Positions 1-8,005 are shown, counted from the stretch's first letter. The stretch: 43,902 nucleotides of DNA from 2-01-FULL-50-23 sp964509695 (GCA_964509695.1 CAZDXN010000006.1:1-43902); one strand, 5' to 3'. Program-made: numbers and translations. The notes: generated from the sequence alone by a model not told the origin.

Positions 1-25
1 AATTACCTTAAACAGAAAGGAGAAC

Positions 26-56
26 AACCGTTCTCTATCTAGGTGTCCAGGACATC
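26..56 (+). repeat. Terminal repeat, left copy
   Basis: This stretch is nearly the reverse complement of 43850-43879 at the other end of the window. Both share the blocks AACCGTTCT, TATCTA, TGTCC and ACA in the same order with one indel. It could be the end of a mobile element or a dispersed repeat at which an assembly broke. No transposase is visible beside it. Confidence 0.5.
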
Positions 57-59
57 GCA

Positions 60-88
60 ATGACGGCTATCCCATTCTGGTTTATACT
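60..88 (+). promoter_or_regulatory. ftsK promoter
   Basis: A -35-like ATGACG (60-65), a 17-bp spacer and a -10 TATACT (83-88) lie just before the ATG at 98. The expected transcription start falls within a few bases of the start codon, so the mRNA is predicted to be leaderless or nearly so. Confidence 0.55.
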
Positions 89-97
89 AGACAAGAT

Positions 98-2236
98 ATG
101 GCCCGAAAAAAAGGCAGACGCAGTAAACCCTTCGCCCTTAGTCTAAAACCGGAAACGGTCAACTCCATCCTCGCCGTCATCATCATCGGCATTGGTGGCC
201 TAATTTCTGTTTCTTTTTCCCGTCAAGGTGTCATCCTCGACAAGATCTACACCGTTGGTAGTCATCTTCTAGGCTGGCCCTTCATTTTCTTGCCCTTTAT
301 CTTTGTCTCCGGTGGTCTCTTATTGACGAAAGTGAAATGGGGAATTGCCAGCCCCCACGTTTTCCTTGGGAGTCTGATCACTCTGCTCTCGCTCACGGGT
401 CTCACCAAAGCCGGCCTCGTCGGTCTTCAACTATTTCAATCCGTCGCCACCCTGATCACCAACCCCGGCGCCGTTCTCTTTTATCTCATTGGTATCGCCA
501 TCGGCCTCCTCCTTCTTTTCGAAACTTCATTTGAGGATATTTCAGTCGCCTTCGAAAGTCTTGGAAAGCTTCTCCAGAAAACCCGTCTGCGCGCTGGCGC
601 CAAGGGTCTTCCCTTTGGAAACAAACAAATGAAAGTCAAAGGTCTAACCCAGGAAAACGGCGCTGTTTCTGATACCGCCATCGCCGCCAGTAAGAGCAGA
701 GACGGCAAGAAAGTTGAAATGGTCGTCAACGACCTTAAGGCTCCCAAATCCGCCGATCCTTCCCGTCACCAGTCCGACCTTTCGCTCTGGCAATCACCGC
801 CTCTCTCCATTCTTTCCGATGAGAAACAGGGGAAGGCCGACCGAGGAGATGTCAACGCCAATGCCGCCAAGATCGAGGAAACTCTGGACTCTTTTGGCAT
901 TACCGCCAAGGTCGTCGAGGTCAACTGTGGACCGGCCGTCACCCAATACGCCATCGAAGTCGCCCTCGGCACCAAGCTTTCTAAAATTAGTGCTCTCCAG
1001 TCCGACCTCGCCCTTGCTCTTGCCGCTCCTCAAGGTCAGATCCGTATCGAAGCCCCCATCCCGGGTCGTTCCCAAGTTGGCATTGAACTTCCCAATCGCA
1101 GTCTGGAATTCGTTTCCTTGAAACAAATGCTTACTTCCGAAGTGATGCAGAAACACCCCAGCAAAATCGCCGTCGCTCTCGGTCTGGACGTTTCCGGCAA
1201 TCCCACCGTCGCCGATCTTTCCAAAATGCCCCACGTCCTCATCGCCGGCGCCACCGGTTCCGGTAAGTCCGTTCTCGTCAATGCTTTTATCGCCTCAATT
1301 CTCTTCCGAGCTTCTCCCGACGAGGTCAAATTCATCATGGTCGACCCCAAACGCGTCGAGCTTACCGGCTACAACGGCATTCCCCATTTGATTACTCCCG
1401 TTATTGTCGATCCCGAAAAAGTCGTCAACGCCCTCAAGTGGGCTCTCGGCGAAATGGAAAGCCGTTACAAACTTTTTGCCGAAGTTCACGTCAGAAATAT
1501 CAGCGGTTACAACGAACTTTCCGGCTTCCAAGCCATGCCCTACATCATCATCATCATCGATGAGTTGGCGGACATTATGTTGCTGGCTCGAAACGAAGTT
1601 GAAAACGATATTACCCGACTCGCTCAGATGGCCCGAGCCACCGGTATTCACCTCGTTCTCGCTACCCAGCGCCCGTCAGTCGACGTCATTACCGGTTTGA
1701 TCAAAGCCAACATTCCCTGTCGTATCGCCTTCAACGTCACCTCGATGATTGATAGCAAAGTCATCATTGATGGCCCGGGAGCCGAGAAACTTCTCGGTCG
1801 CGGCGATATGCTTTTCATTCCTCCGGATGTCGCCAAACCAAAACGGATTCAGGGCGCCTTCGTCAAGGACAAAGAGATCTCCGACCTAATTAACTTCCTT
1901 CGTCAGACCGGCATCGAACCTCAATACAATGACGCTGTCACCAAACCCCACCCCGGCAAGAAAGGGATGATCACTTCTGATGGCCAAGACCTTGGAGCTG
2001 TCGACGAACTCTTTGAGCAGGCCGCCCGCTTCTGTATCGAATCCGGCCGTGCCTCAGCCTCGCTTCTCCAGCGCCGTCTCTCAATAGGCTACGCCCGCGC
2101 CGCCCGTATCCTCGACCAGCTCGAACAGCACGGTATCGTTTCTGCTGGCGACGGCGCCAAACCCCGCGAACTCTTGATCAAAAATGCCACCGACTTTTTT
2201 GACAACGGCGGATCGACCAGTTCCGGTATAGAATAA
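98..2236 (+). CDS. ftsK: DNA translocase FtsK/SpoIIIE
   Basis: Septum-anchored ATPase that pumps chromosomal DNA during division. Four hydrophobic segments occupy about residues 22-145, followed by a short linker and the RecA-type motor. The motor carries Walker A GATGSGKS (Lys390) and Walker B IIIIIDE (Asp488-Glu489). A winged-helix gamma-like domain at about 640-705 should read orienting DNA motifs. At 712 aa it is much shorter than E. coli FtsK because the long Pro/Gln-rich linker is absent, as in SpoIIIE-type proteins. The start is supported by the -10 box 9 nt upstream. The RodZ-like gene follows after 9 bp and is probably co-transcribed. Confidence 0.95.
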   Translation: MARKKGRRSKPFALSLKPETVNSILAVIIIGIGGLISVSFSRQGVILDKIYTVGSHLLGWPFIFLPFIFVSGGLLLTKVKWGIASPHVFLGSLITLLSLTGLTKAGLVGLQLFQSVATLITNPGAVLFYLIGIAIGLLLLFETSFEDISVAFESLGKLLQKTRLRAGAKGLPFGNKQMKVKGLTQENGAVSDTAIAASKSRDGKKVEMVVNDLKAPKSADPSRHQSDLSLWQSPPLSILSDEKQGKADRGDVNANAAKIEETLDSFGITAKVVEVNCGPAVTQYAIEVALGTKLSKISALQSDLALALAAPQGQIRIEAPIPGRSQVGIELPNRSLEFVSLKQMLTSEVMQKHPSKIAVALGLDVSGNPTVADLSKMPHVLIAGATGSGKSVLVNAFIASILFRASPDEVKFIMVDPKRVELTGYNGIPHLITPVIVDPEKVVNALKWALGEMESRYKLFAEVHVRNISGYNELSGFQAMPYIIIIIDELADIMLLARNEVENDITRLAQMARATGIHLVLATQRPSVDVITGLIKANIPCRIAFNVTSMIDSKVIIDGPGAEKLLGRGDMLFIPPDVAKPKRIQGAFVKDKEISDLINFLRQTGIEPQYNDAVTKPHPGKKGMITSDGQDLGAVDELFEQAARFCIESGRASASLLQRRLSIGYARAARILDQLEQHGIVSAGDGAKPRELLIKNATDFFDNGGSTSSGIE

Positions 2237-2245
2237 CTCCTCAAT

Positions 2246-2875
2246 ATGAAAACGATTGGAGAAATTTTGCGTATCACTCGTAAAGACCATGGCATCAGCC
2301 CCCAGCAGCTTTCTGGCATGACCAAGATCGACGTTCGCCACATCGAGGCCCTCGAGGCAAACGACTTCAAAAACTTACCCTCGGCCACCTTTACCAAAGG
2401 CTTCGTCAGAAATCTGGCCATTTCTTTGGGTAAAGATCCAGATGAATGGGTCGCCATCCTCCGTCGGGATTATCAGACCACCTCTCCTTCCAACCCCTCT
2501 CCAATTCGGCGAACTCGTCGTTTTTCCCTCGGTTCACTCCTCCAATCGCGGACAATCTTACTTGCTTTAGGGACTCTCGTTTTTATCATTTATCTCGGTT
2601 TCCAATATCGCGCTGTCATCACCCCACCCTCGCTGGAAATAAATAATCCCTCCAAAGACGCGGTTACCGTTTCCCCCGTTACTCTCGATGGCAAAACCGC
2701 CTCCGGCACTACCGTCGTCATCAACGACGACCTCAAAATCGTTCCCGATTCTTCCGGTCACTTTCAGACCAAGCTCAATCTTTCCCCCGGCACAAATGAG
2801 ATCAAGGTCGTAGTCCTCAATCGCTTCAACCGCTCCACCACCAAAGTAGTAAATATCACCATCCTCTCCCAATAA
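2246..2875 (+). CDS. RodZ-like HTH membrane protein
   Basis: 209 aa. Residues 1-70 form a Cro/C1-type helix-turn-helix of the RodZ class (starts MKTIGEILRITRK; the LPSATFTKGFVR segment is typical). A basic stretch and one membrane helix follow (about 103-120), then an extracytoplasmic beta-rich domain of about 80 residues, probably Ig/glucodextranase-like. In RodZ the cytoplasmic HTH contacts MreB and links the cell-shape machinery to the envelope. No mreB is in this window, so the partner is unknown. The position directly after ftsK suggests a role at the division or elongation site. Confidence 0.75.
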   Translation: MKTIGEILRITRKDHGISPQQLSGMTKIDVRHIEALEANDFKNLPSATFTKGFVRNLAISLGKDPDEWVAILRRDYQTTSPSNPSPIRRTRRFSLGSLLQSRTILLALGTLVFIIYLGFQYRAVITPPSLEINNPSKDAVTVSPVTLDGKTASGTTVVINDDLKIVPDSSGHFQTKLNLSPGTNEIKVVVLNRFNRSTTKVVNITILSQ

Positions 2876-2877
2876 TT

Positions 2878-3519
2878 ATGGCTTATATTTTTCTTGATGA
2901 AAGTGGCGACTTAGGATTTAATTTCAAGAAAAAGAATACCACTGACTATTTTGTAATTGCCTTTTTATTCGTTGACGATAAAAAACCAATCGAAAAAATT
3001 GTCAAGAAAATTTTTCGTGGATTTACAAAAAAAGAAATAAAAAGTCACTCGGGCACACTACATTCCTACAAAGAAAAAGAAGTCACTCGAAAGAGATTGT
3101 TAAAGTCGCTATCTAAAAAAAATGCTTCGATCCTTCTTATTTACTTGAACAAGCGTAAGGTTTACTCAAATCTTCAGAATGAAAAACATGTTCTTTATAA
3201 CTATGTAGTCAATATTCTGCTCGATAGGCTTTGCACCAAAAAGCTAATAAAAATAGACAAAGAAATTAAATTAATAGCCTCAAAACGTGAAACAAATCGT
3301 TTCCTAAATGAAAATTTTGCCAATTATCTAAAAAAACAAATTTCAGTTAAACATAAATTGGATATTAGTATCGAAATCAAAACTCCAAAAGAAGAGAAGG
3401 GTCTTCAGATTGTTGATTGTGTCAGCTGGTCCAGTTTCAGAAAGTATGAGCACAAAGACGACAGCTATTGGAAAGTAATAAAAAAGCTAGTAGTCGAAGA
3501 AAACGGTTTATTCCCCTAA
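2878..3519 (+). CDS. DUF3800 family protein
   Basis: 213 aa. The N-terminus IFLDESGDLG and the C-terminal GLQIVDCVSW block are the two conserved acidic motifs of DUF3800 proteins, a family thought to have an RNase H-like fold and often found near mobile or defence genes. The biochemical role is unproven. The gene starts 2 bp after the RodZ-like gene but is far richer in A/T and in Lys, Asn and Ile codons than its neighbours, so it looks acquired and inserted into the tail of the ftsK operon. There is no Shine-Dalgarno site, so translation may depend on the upstream stop codon. Confidence 0.75.
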   Translation: MAYIFLDESGDLGFNFKKKNTTDYFVIAFLFVDDKKPIEKIVKKIFRGFTKKEIKSHSGTLHSYKEKEVTRKRLLKSLSKKNASILLIYLNKRKVYSNLQNEKHVLYNYVVNILLDRLCTKKLIKIDKEIKLIASKRETNRFLNENFANYLKKQISVKHKLDISIEIKTPKEEKGLQIVDCVSWSSFRKYEHKDDSYWKVIKKLVVEENGLFP

Positions 3520-3530
3520 AAACAACAAAA

Positions 3531-3577
3531 CCCCGTGCGCTGTTTGCGAGCAACCATCCGGAAGCCCACGCACGAGG
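3531..3577 (-). terminator. Minus-strand terminator-like hairpin
   Basis: The arms CCCCGTGCG (3531-3539) and CGCACGAGG (3569-3577) pair over 9 positions with one mismatch. Read on the minus strand the hairpin is followed by TTTTGTTGTTTTT, like an intrinsic terminator. No minus-strand gene is visible upstream of it, and on the plus strand it lacks a T tract. Confidence 0.35.
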
Positions 3578-3609
3578 ATTTACTTGTTAACTACATTATA
3601 CACTTTTGA

Positions 3610-3615
3610 TAGAAT
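3610..3615 (+). promoter_or_regulatory. -10 box of VOC gene
   Basis: TAGAAT lies 6 nt before the ATG at 3622. The context closely matches the alaS and antitoxin promoters (GATANAAT then ANCCCATG). Confidence 0.5.
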
Positions 3616-3621
3616 AACCCC

Positions 3622-4023
3622 ATGGATTCAAAGATTGGTCATATCTATCTGTATGTTTTTTCACTAGAAAAGTCTTATCTCTTTTACAAAGATTTATTAG
3701 AGCTTCTAGGTTATAAGAAAAGCTTCAAAGCTGACTGGGGAGTATCTTTTGATAAGGATGGAATTAGTATTTGGCTGGAACAAACGCCTGAAGACGGAAA
3801 AAAGCAAAAGTATACCCGTCGAGCGCCAGGACTAAATCATTTGGCCTTCAAACTCGGTTCAAAAGAAGCGGTGGATAAATTTTACGAGAACTTCATCAAA
3901 CAGAAAGGTATTCCAACACTTTATGGCACTCCAAAAGCATTTCCTGATTACGGCGATGATTACTACGCGGTTTTCTTTGAAGACCCAGATAAAATTAAAC
4001 TTGAAGTCGCCTTTTATTCATGA
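3622..4023 (+). CDS. VOC/glyoxalase-family protein
   Basis: 133 aa single vicinal-oxygen-chelate domain pair. The pattern is GHIYLYV with a His near the start, an internal LNHLAFKL with a second His, and EDPDKIKLEVAF with Glu at the C-terminus; these are the usual metal-ligand positions. Family members include glyoxalase I, dioxygenases and antibiotic-binding proteins, and the substrate cannot be read from sequence. It overlaps the Nudix gene by 4 bp (ATGA), so the two are translationally coupled. AT-rich compared with core genes. A predicted leaderless promoter lies just upstream. Confidence 0.8.
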   Translation: MDSKIGHIYLYVFSLEKSYLFYKDLLELLGYKKSFKADWGVSFDKDGISIWLEQTPEDGKKQKYTRRAPGLNHLAFKLGSKEAVDKFYENFIKQKGIPTLYGTPKAFPDYGDDYYAVFFEDPDKIKLEVAFYS

Positions 4024-4463
4024 ACTACCCCCGCCTGACCAATGAAGAATTCACCACCATTTATCACAAAGTTCCCCGGGCCACCGTCGACATTGTCGTC
4101 CAAACTTCAGAAGGAATTGTCCTAACCAAGCGCGCCATTCCTCCCTTTGTCGGTATGTGGCATATTTGCGGCGGAACGATTTTGTTTATGGAGTCCATTA
4201 CCCACGCCATCGACCGGATTGTTCTGGATGAGCTTGGAGTCAGGGTAAAAGTGATTAAACCACTAGGGGTTATTGAATACTTCAACGATGACGGCCGGCA
4301 CACCATCAGCAACGCCTTTCTGTCTGAAATAATTGAGGGAGAATTGCGCGGCGGTGAACAAGGTCAAGAATTTGCGATTTTCAACGAGATTCCCGAAAAC
4401 TGCATTCCCGAACAAAAAGCCTTCCTCGAAAAATCCCACCCGTTTACCCAGGTAGCCCTATAA
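4020..4463 (+). CDS. Nudix hydrolase, GDP-mannose hydrolase-like box
   Basis: 147 aa. The Nudix box runs from Gly52 to Val74 with E58, R66, D70, E71 and G73. The Glu that normally follows the Arg is Ile67 and the first Glu of the EE pair is Asp. A similar loss of these acids is known in GDP-mannose mannosyl hydrolases (Gmm), which use altered catalytic residues, so a nucleotide-sugar substrate is a reasonable guess. The ATG overlaps the stop codon of the VOC gene. Base composition returns to the GC-richer genome style here. Confidence 0.8.
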   Translation: MNYPRLTNEEFTTIYHKVPRATVDIVVQTSEGIVLTKRAIPPFVGMWHICGGTILFMESITHAIDRIVLDELGVRVKVIKPLGVIEYFNDDGRHTISNAFLSEIIEGELRGGEQGQEFAIFNEIPENCIPEQKAFLEKSHPFTQVAL

Positions 4464-4465
4464 TC

Positions 4466-4494
4466 TTGAATTCTACCATTTTCTGTGATACTAT
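4466..4494 (+). promoter_or_regulatory. Promoter of macro-domain unit
   Basis: TTGAAT (4466-4471), a 17-bp spacer and TACTAT (4489-4494). This would start transcription near 4500 and give a leader of about 200 nt before the macro-domain gene. Confidence 0.5.
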
Positions 4495-4512
4495 GCACTA
4501 GCTAAATCGGAC

Positions 4513-4543
4513 AAATTCAGGCTCAAATGCAACCTGATTTTTT
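4513..4543 (+). terminator. Intrinsic terminator or attenuator
   Basis: The stem TCAGG/CCTGA has flanking A-T pairs, a 10-12 nt loop and a run of six T's. It may end the VOC-Nudix transcript. If the promoter at 4466-4494 is used it would be an early attenuator of the macro-domain transcript. Confidence 0.55.
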
Positions 4544-4561
4544 GTTTCATTTAATCTTTAT

Positions 4562-4653
4562 TTTGCACCTTCAAATATTGTGGAAAAGCATCTACCTTGA
4601 CCTGAGTGGGTAGCTCCTTGGGTATCAGCCTCAGCTGGTGCCTAAAGTGCAAG
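4562..4653 (+). promoter_or_regulatory. Structured leader RNA (riboswitch-like, class unknown)
   Basis: A closing stem TTGCAC (4563-4568)/GTGCAA (4647-4652) brackets two hairpins. One is CTACCT (4592-4597)/GGGTAG (4608-4613). The other is a 12-pair stem with a 4-nt loop (4618-4645; three G-T pairs). The result is a three-way-junction shape about 40 nt upstream of the ribosome binding site of the macro-domain gene. I do not recognise it as a known riboswitch class. Pairing was worked out by hand, so folding statistics and covariation are untested. Confidence 0.45.
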
Positions 4654-4704
4654 CCCATTCAGGAACCATAAAATCACGTTTCACCCCATTCAAAAGGAGA
4701 TGTT

Positions 4705-5235
4705 GTGTCAATAATCTTTGTAACCATCGGCGACATCACAAAAAAAGTCCCAGTTGACGCGATAGCCACGCTTATCAACTCAGGGGGAGCCTGGTACGGC
4801 GGCCTTGATGGCGCAATCATGCGGGTCGCGGGAGACCAATACCACGCCACCGCTCTCGCCGTTCTTAACAGCACCGGTCTTCAGAACGGACAAGCGGTTG
4901 TCGCCAAAGAAAAAACTCCACACAAAGGTAGCTTCAAGGACGTCGTCTTTGTCGTTGATGATCTCCTCTCTCCACTTGGCGATCTTGTGTACACAGCCCT
5001 TCAGAGCGCCAACGACCAGGGTTACAACTCTGTAGCCTTTCCCTTAATGCGCACCGGCGTGATGCTCGGTGCCGTTGAGCCGGACGTCGAGGCTGTCGTT
5101 CAACAAATGAAAGCCGGGATCAACAGATTTCGAGCCACAGTCCCCACGAGCCGGATGAATATCAACATCGTTGTGTACAGCAACGGTGAAGCCGTCGATC
5201 TCCTCATCGAGGACGGCTCAGTGATTTTGATATAA
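4705..5235 (+). CDS. Macro-domain (ADP-ribose-binding) protein
   Basis: 176 aa. The macro-domain pattern is clear: IATLINSGGAWYGGLDGAI followed by MRVAG, then the DVVFVVDDL region, and VAFPLMRTGVMLG as the phosphate-binding loop. Macro domains bind or hydrolyse ADP-ribose, its acetyl ester or related nucleotides. GTG start, chosen because AAGGAG (4694-4699) sits 5 nt upstream; this is one of the few real Shine-Dalgarno sites in the window. The gene forms a unit of its own with promoter, structured leader and terminator (5251-5280). A link between the leader and an ADP-ribose or NAD-type ligand is only a suggestion. Confidence 0.85.
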   Translation: MSIIFVTIGDITKKVPVDAIATLINSGGAWYGGLDGAIMRVAGDQYHATALAVLNSTGLQNGQAVVAKEKTPHKGSFKDVVFVVDDLLSPLGDLVYTALQSANDQGYNSVAFPLMRTGVMLGAVEPDVEAVVQQMKAGINRFRATVPTSRMNINIVVYSNGEAVDLLIEDGSVILI

Positions 5236-5250
5236 CCGCATTTGAAGTGC

Positions 5251-5280
5251 AAAAAACCTGCGGGAAACCTCAGGTTTTTT
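5251..5280 (+). terminator. Terminator after macro-domain gene
   Basis: ACCTG/CAGGT stem with flanking A and T runs, closing with TTTTTT, 15 bp after the stop codon. The A and T runs make it potentially bidirectional. Confidence 0.7.
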
Positions 5281-5332
5281 GTTGGGAAAAACTCCGTCGT
5301 CCCTTCTCAATCGCTACTCTTTCCACTTTCTC

Positions 5333-5353
5333 CTTAATACTTTATACTTATAT
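5333..5353 (+). repeat. 7-bp tandem repeat containing a -10 box
   Basis: Three units of the CTTAATA type, the same family as at 33469-33489. The second and third units contain TATACT (5343-5348), a -10 box 7 nt before the ATG at 5356. Confidence 0.5.
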
Positions 5354-5355
5354 CC

Positions 5356-5652
5356 ATGCCCCTGCCCCAAATCGTCAGCCTTTTCTCGATCTCCATCCTT
5401 ACCGTTGTCGCCACGGTCATCGGTATCCAGATCATTTTTCTTTTGAAGGAAGTTGCCCATTCCTTGGGGAAATTTAATTCCGCCCTAGACACCACCGAAG
5501 TGGCCATGAGACGCTTCGCCGAACCTTTCAGCAATGCCCTAGCTGTCGTCGAGGGCCTCAAACACAGCACCAAGATCATCGAGATCTTTAGCGCTTTCGT
5601 CAACAAGCACGGCGGTCCAAAGCCCCCCATCACCATGCAGACGCCATTATGA
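5356..5652 (+). CDS. Small single-pass membrane protein
   Basis: 98 aa. A hydrophobic helix (about residues 8-30) is followed by an amphipathic, probably helical segment and a Pro-rich tail. The layout recalls the small DUF948/YtxG-type proteins that accompany YtxH, but I cannot assign a family firmly. Its stop overlaps the start of the YtxH-like gene by 4 bp, so they are coupled. The start is supported by TATACT 7 nt upstream. Confidence 0.65.
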   Translation: MPLPQIVSLFSISILTVVATVIGIQIIFLLKEVAHSLGKFNSALDTTEVAMRRFAEPFSNALAVVEGLKHSTKIIEIFSAFVNKHGGPKPPITMQTPL

Positions 5653-6002
5653 GTGACGACAACTCCTTCTCTACCTTCATGTTCGGTTTGACCATCGGCA
5701 TCGTTGGCACGATTCTTTTGGGAACCGAGGAGGGCCGGAAGGTTTCTCAAAAATTACTCAAATCAGCCGGAGAAACTCTGGAGAAAAATGAGGACTTATT
5801 TCAAGAGGCCAAAAATGTCGCGAGGCAGACGGTTCACGAGATCGAAAATCAATTCACTGGGGAGACTCCGCCGCCACCAGCTCCCTTCACCAACCGTCCT
5901 CGTCCCAAGACCAACTACTTTGAAAGCCACGGCACCCCCTCGACCCCTGACCCCTTGTCATCCCGGACCCGCTTCACCGGAGCTTCAGCGAGGCGAGCTT
6001 GA
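5649..6002 (+). CDS. YtxH-like membrane protein
   Basis: 117 aa. An N-terminal glycine-containing membrane helix (about residues 8-26) runs into GTEEGRKVSQKL and a helical segment, which is the YtxH signature; YtxH-type proteins are stress- or envelope-associated with unclear function. The last 16 residues or so (from about SSRTRF) are encoded by a dispersed GTCATCCCGGA-type inverted repeat, so the original C-terminus was probably shorter and the present stop is supplied by the repeat. Confidence 0.7.
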   Translation: MSDDNSFSTFMFGLTIGIVGTILLGTEEGRKVSQKLLKSAGETLEKNEDLFQEAKNVARQTVHEIENQFTGETPPPPAPFTNRPRPKTNYFESHGTPSTPDPLSSRTRFTGASARRA

Positions 6003-6139
6003 TCCGGGATCCATATCACCCCCTTACCCCCTCTTAATTTAAGAGGGGGAGAACGAAGTTCGGGGGTGATACAAATAGATTCCGGCTCGGGGGCCGGAAT
6101 GACAGATGAAGATTCCTCCACGCGCGGGCACGCTTAGTC
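5956..6139. repeat. Cluster of dispersed inverted repeats
   Basis: Three blocks follow each other. Block one is an ATCCCGGA/TCCGGGAT pair overlapping the ytxH-like 3' end. Block two is a nested hairpin at 6015-6070: outer ATCACCCCC/GGGGGTGAT, inner CCCCCTCTTA/TAAGAGGGGG with a 3-nt loop. Block three is a minus-strand copy of the GTCATTCCGGC...GCCGGAATCTATT element (6074-6103) with its GTCATTCCGAC partner up to about 6147. No gene is seen from 6003 to 6218. Confidence 0.7.
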
Positions 6140-6206
6140 GGAATGACAATATAACCGATGCTGAAATGAATTCAGCATGACAGTCATCATCCGACACGCT
6201 CTGCGA

Positions 6207-6212
6207 TATAAT
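6207..6212 (+). promoter_or_regulatory. alaS -10 box
   Basis: A perfect TATAAT ends 6 nt before the ATG at 6219, inside the upstream part of the open frame. This argues for the 6219 start and a leaderless alaS mRNA. No good -35 is visible. Confidence 0.65.
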
Positions 6213-6218
6213 GAGCCC

Positions 6219-7997
6219 ATGCTAAGCGGCAATCAATTGCGTCAGAAATATCTTGATTTTTTTGTGGCTCATGGACACAAAATTATTCCCTCGGCACCAA
6301 TCGTTCTCGCCAATGATCCCACCACCTTGTTTACGGGATCGGGCATGCAACCAATGATGCCCTATCTTCTCGGCGCACCCCACCCCCTCGGTACCCGCCT
6401 GACCGACAGTCAAAAATGTTTCCGCGCCGGCGACATCGAAGAAGTCGGTGACAACCGCCACCAAACTTTTTTTGAGATGCTCGGCAATTGGTCGCTCGGG
6501 GACTATTTCAAGGGCGAACAACTGGCTTGGATTTGGGAGTTTTATACAAGCCAGCTCGGTCTACCCAAGGAAAACCTCCATGTTTCTCTTTTTGCCGGCA
6601 ACGATCGGGTTAGTCGGGATGAGGAATCAGCCCAAATTTGGCAAAAACTTGGTGTTTCTGATGACCACATTCATTACTATGACGCCAAGAAAAATTGGTG
6701 GTCCCGTTCTGGCACGCCAGATCAAATGCCGGTAGGTGAGCCGGGCGGGCCAGATAGTGAGGTTTTTTATGATTTTGGGACTCCCCATGACCCAAAGTTT
6801 GGAGAAAGTTGTCACCCCAACTGCGACTGCGGCCGTTTCCTCGAGATTGGTAATTCAGTTTTCATGCTCTATCAAAAACAGACAGACGGTTCTCTTCAGG
6901 AACTGACCCAAAAAAATGTCGACTTTGGTGGAGGACTCGAACGGATTCTCGCCGCCATCCATCACGACCCAGATGTTTATAAAACCGATCTTTTTTGGCC
7001 AATCATTGAAAAAATTGAAACTCTCACCAAACTAAAATATTCCGATAATTCTTCTGCCATGCGCATCATCTGCGACCATCTCAAGGGTTCGGTCATGATG
7101 ATCGCCGAAGGCTTGGAGCCCAGTAACAAACAGCAGGGCTATCTCCTCCGCCGCCTCCTTCGCCGTGCCGCTCTCAAGGTCTTCCGGATGAAACCGGATG
7201 CCAAAAGCGCCGACTTCGACGCCATCATCGAGACTATCTTTGCCGTGTACGAAGGCGTCTACCTTGACCGACTCAAAGAATTTGATTCCGTTAGCCAAAT
7301 CATCAAGCAAGAGTTCGAGAAATTTCAACGCACCGTCAATCGAGGTCTTTCAGTTCTCGAAAAGATAGAAAAAATTAACGGTAAAATTGCCTTTGACATG
7401 CTTTCCACTTTTGGCTTCCCTTGGGAATTAACCCTCGAGCTCGCCGATGAACGAGGCCAAAAAGTCGATCGGGGACAATTCGAAATAGAATTTAAGAAAC
7501 ACCAAGACACAAGTCGTACCGCATCTACTGGAATGTTCAAAGGTGGACTGGCCGATCATTCAGAAGTTGTCACCCAATATCACACCGCCACCCATCTTCT
7601 CCACCAAGCTCTGCGTGATGTTTTGGGTATCAGCGTTCACCAGGCTGGCAGTAATTTGACGGCCGAGAGACTTCGTTTCGATTTTAGTTATGACAAAGCT
7701 CTTACCCCCGAAGAACTTCAAAAAGTCGAAAACAGCGTCAATGAAAAAATTGAAAGAAATCTCCCGGTCACCGCTGCCACCATGCCTTATGACGAAGCCA
7801 TGAAGTCCGGCGCCTTGGCCTTTTTCAAAGAGAAATACCCCGATCAAGTCACTGTTTATACCATCGGCGACTATAGCCGGGAGCTCTGCGGCGGACCCCA
7901 TGTCTGCCATACCTCAGAAATTGGTAAGATAAAGATAGTTAAACAAGAGTCACTTGGCAGTTCGTTGCGTCGGCTCTACCTGACCAAGGTCTCTTAA
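6219..7997 (+). CDS. alaS: Alanyl-tRNA synthetase, C-Ala lacking
   Basis: Charges tRNA-Ala. 592 aa from the ATG at 6219; the frame opens at 6177, but the -10 box lies between the two starts. Class II core at the N-terminus (TGSGMQPMMP; motif 3 GGGLERI). The editing domain is present with HTATH and CGGPH, the zinc/editing ligand sets. The C-Ala dimerisation domain is absent; typical bacterial AlaRS is about 870 aa. Reduced AlaRS proteins like this are common in small-genome lineages. 8 bp separate it from the next gene. Confidence 0.93.
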   Translation: MLSGNQLRQKYLDFFVAHGHKIIPSAPIVLANDPTTLFTGSGMQPMMPYLLGAPHPLGTRLTDSQKCFRAGDIEEVGDNRHQTFFEMLGNWSLGDYFKGEQLAWIWEFYTSQLGLPKENLHVSLFAGNDRVSRDEESAQIWQKLGVSDDHIHYYDAKKNWWSRSGTPDQMPVGEPGGPDSEVFYDFGTPHDPKFGESCHPNCDCGRFLEIGNSVFMLYQKQTDGSLQELTQKNVDFGGGLERILAAIHHDPDVYKTDLFWPIIEKIETLTKLKYSDNSSAMRIICDHLKGSVMMIAEGLEPSNKQQGYLLRRLLRRAALKVFRMKPDAKSADFDAIIETIFAVYEGVYLDRLKEFDSVSQIIKQEFEKFQRTVNRGLSVLEKIEKINGKIAFDMLSTFGFPWELTLELADERGQKVDRGQFEIEFKKHQDTSRTASTGMFKGGLADHSEVVTQYHTATHLLHQALRDVLGISVHQAGSNLTAERLRFDFSYDKALTPEELQKVENSVNEKIERNLPVTAATMPYDEAMKSGALAFFKEKYPDQVTVYTIGDYSRELCGGPHVCHTSEIGKIKIVKQESLGSSLRRLYLTKVS

Positions 7998-8005
7998 TAT
8001 CCGTT

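Noticed and set aside
4500..4704. 4.5S RNA, tmRNA or 6S RNA in the macro-domain leader
   Set aside because: No SRP-type GGAA tetraloop helix, no tRNA-like CCA end and no 6S-like bulged duplex; the element lies directly before a ribosome binding site.
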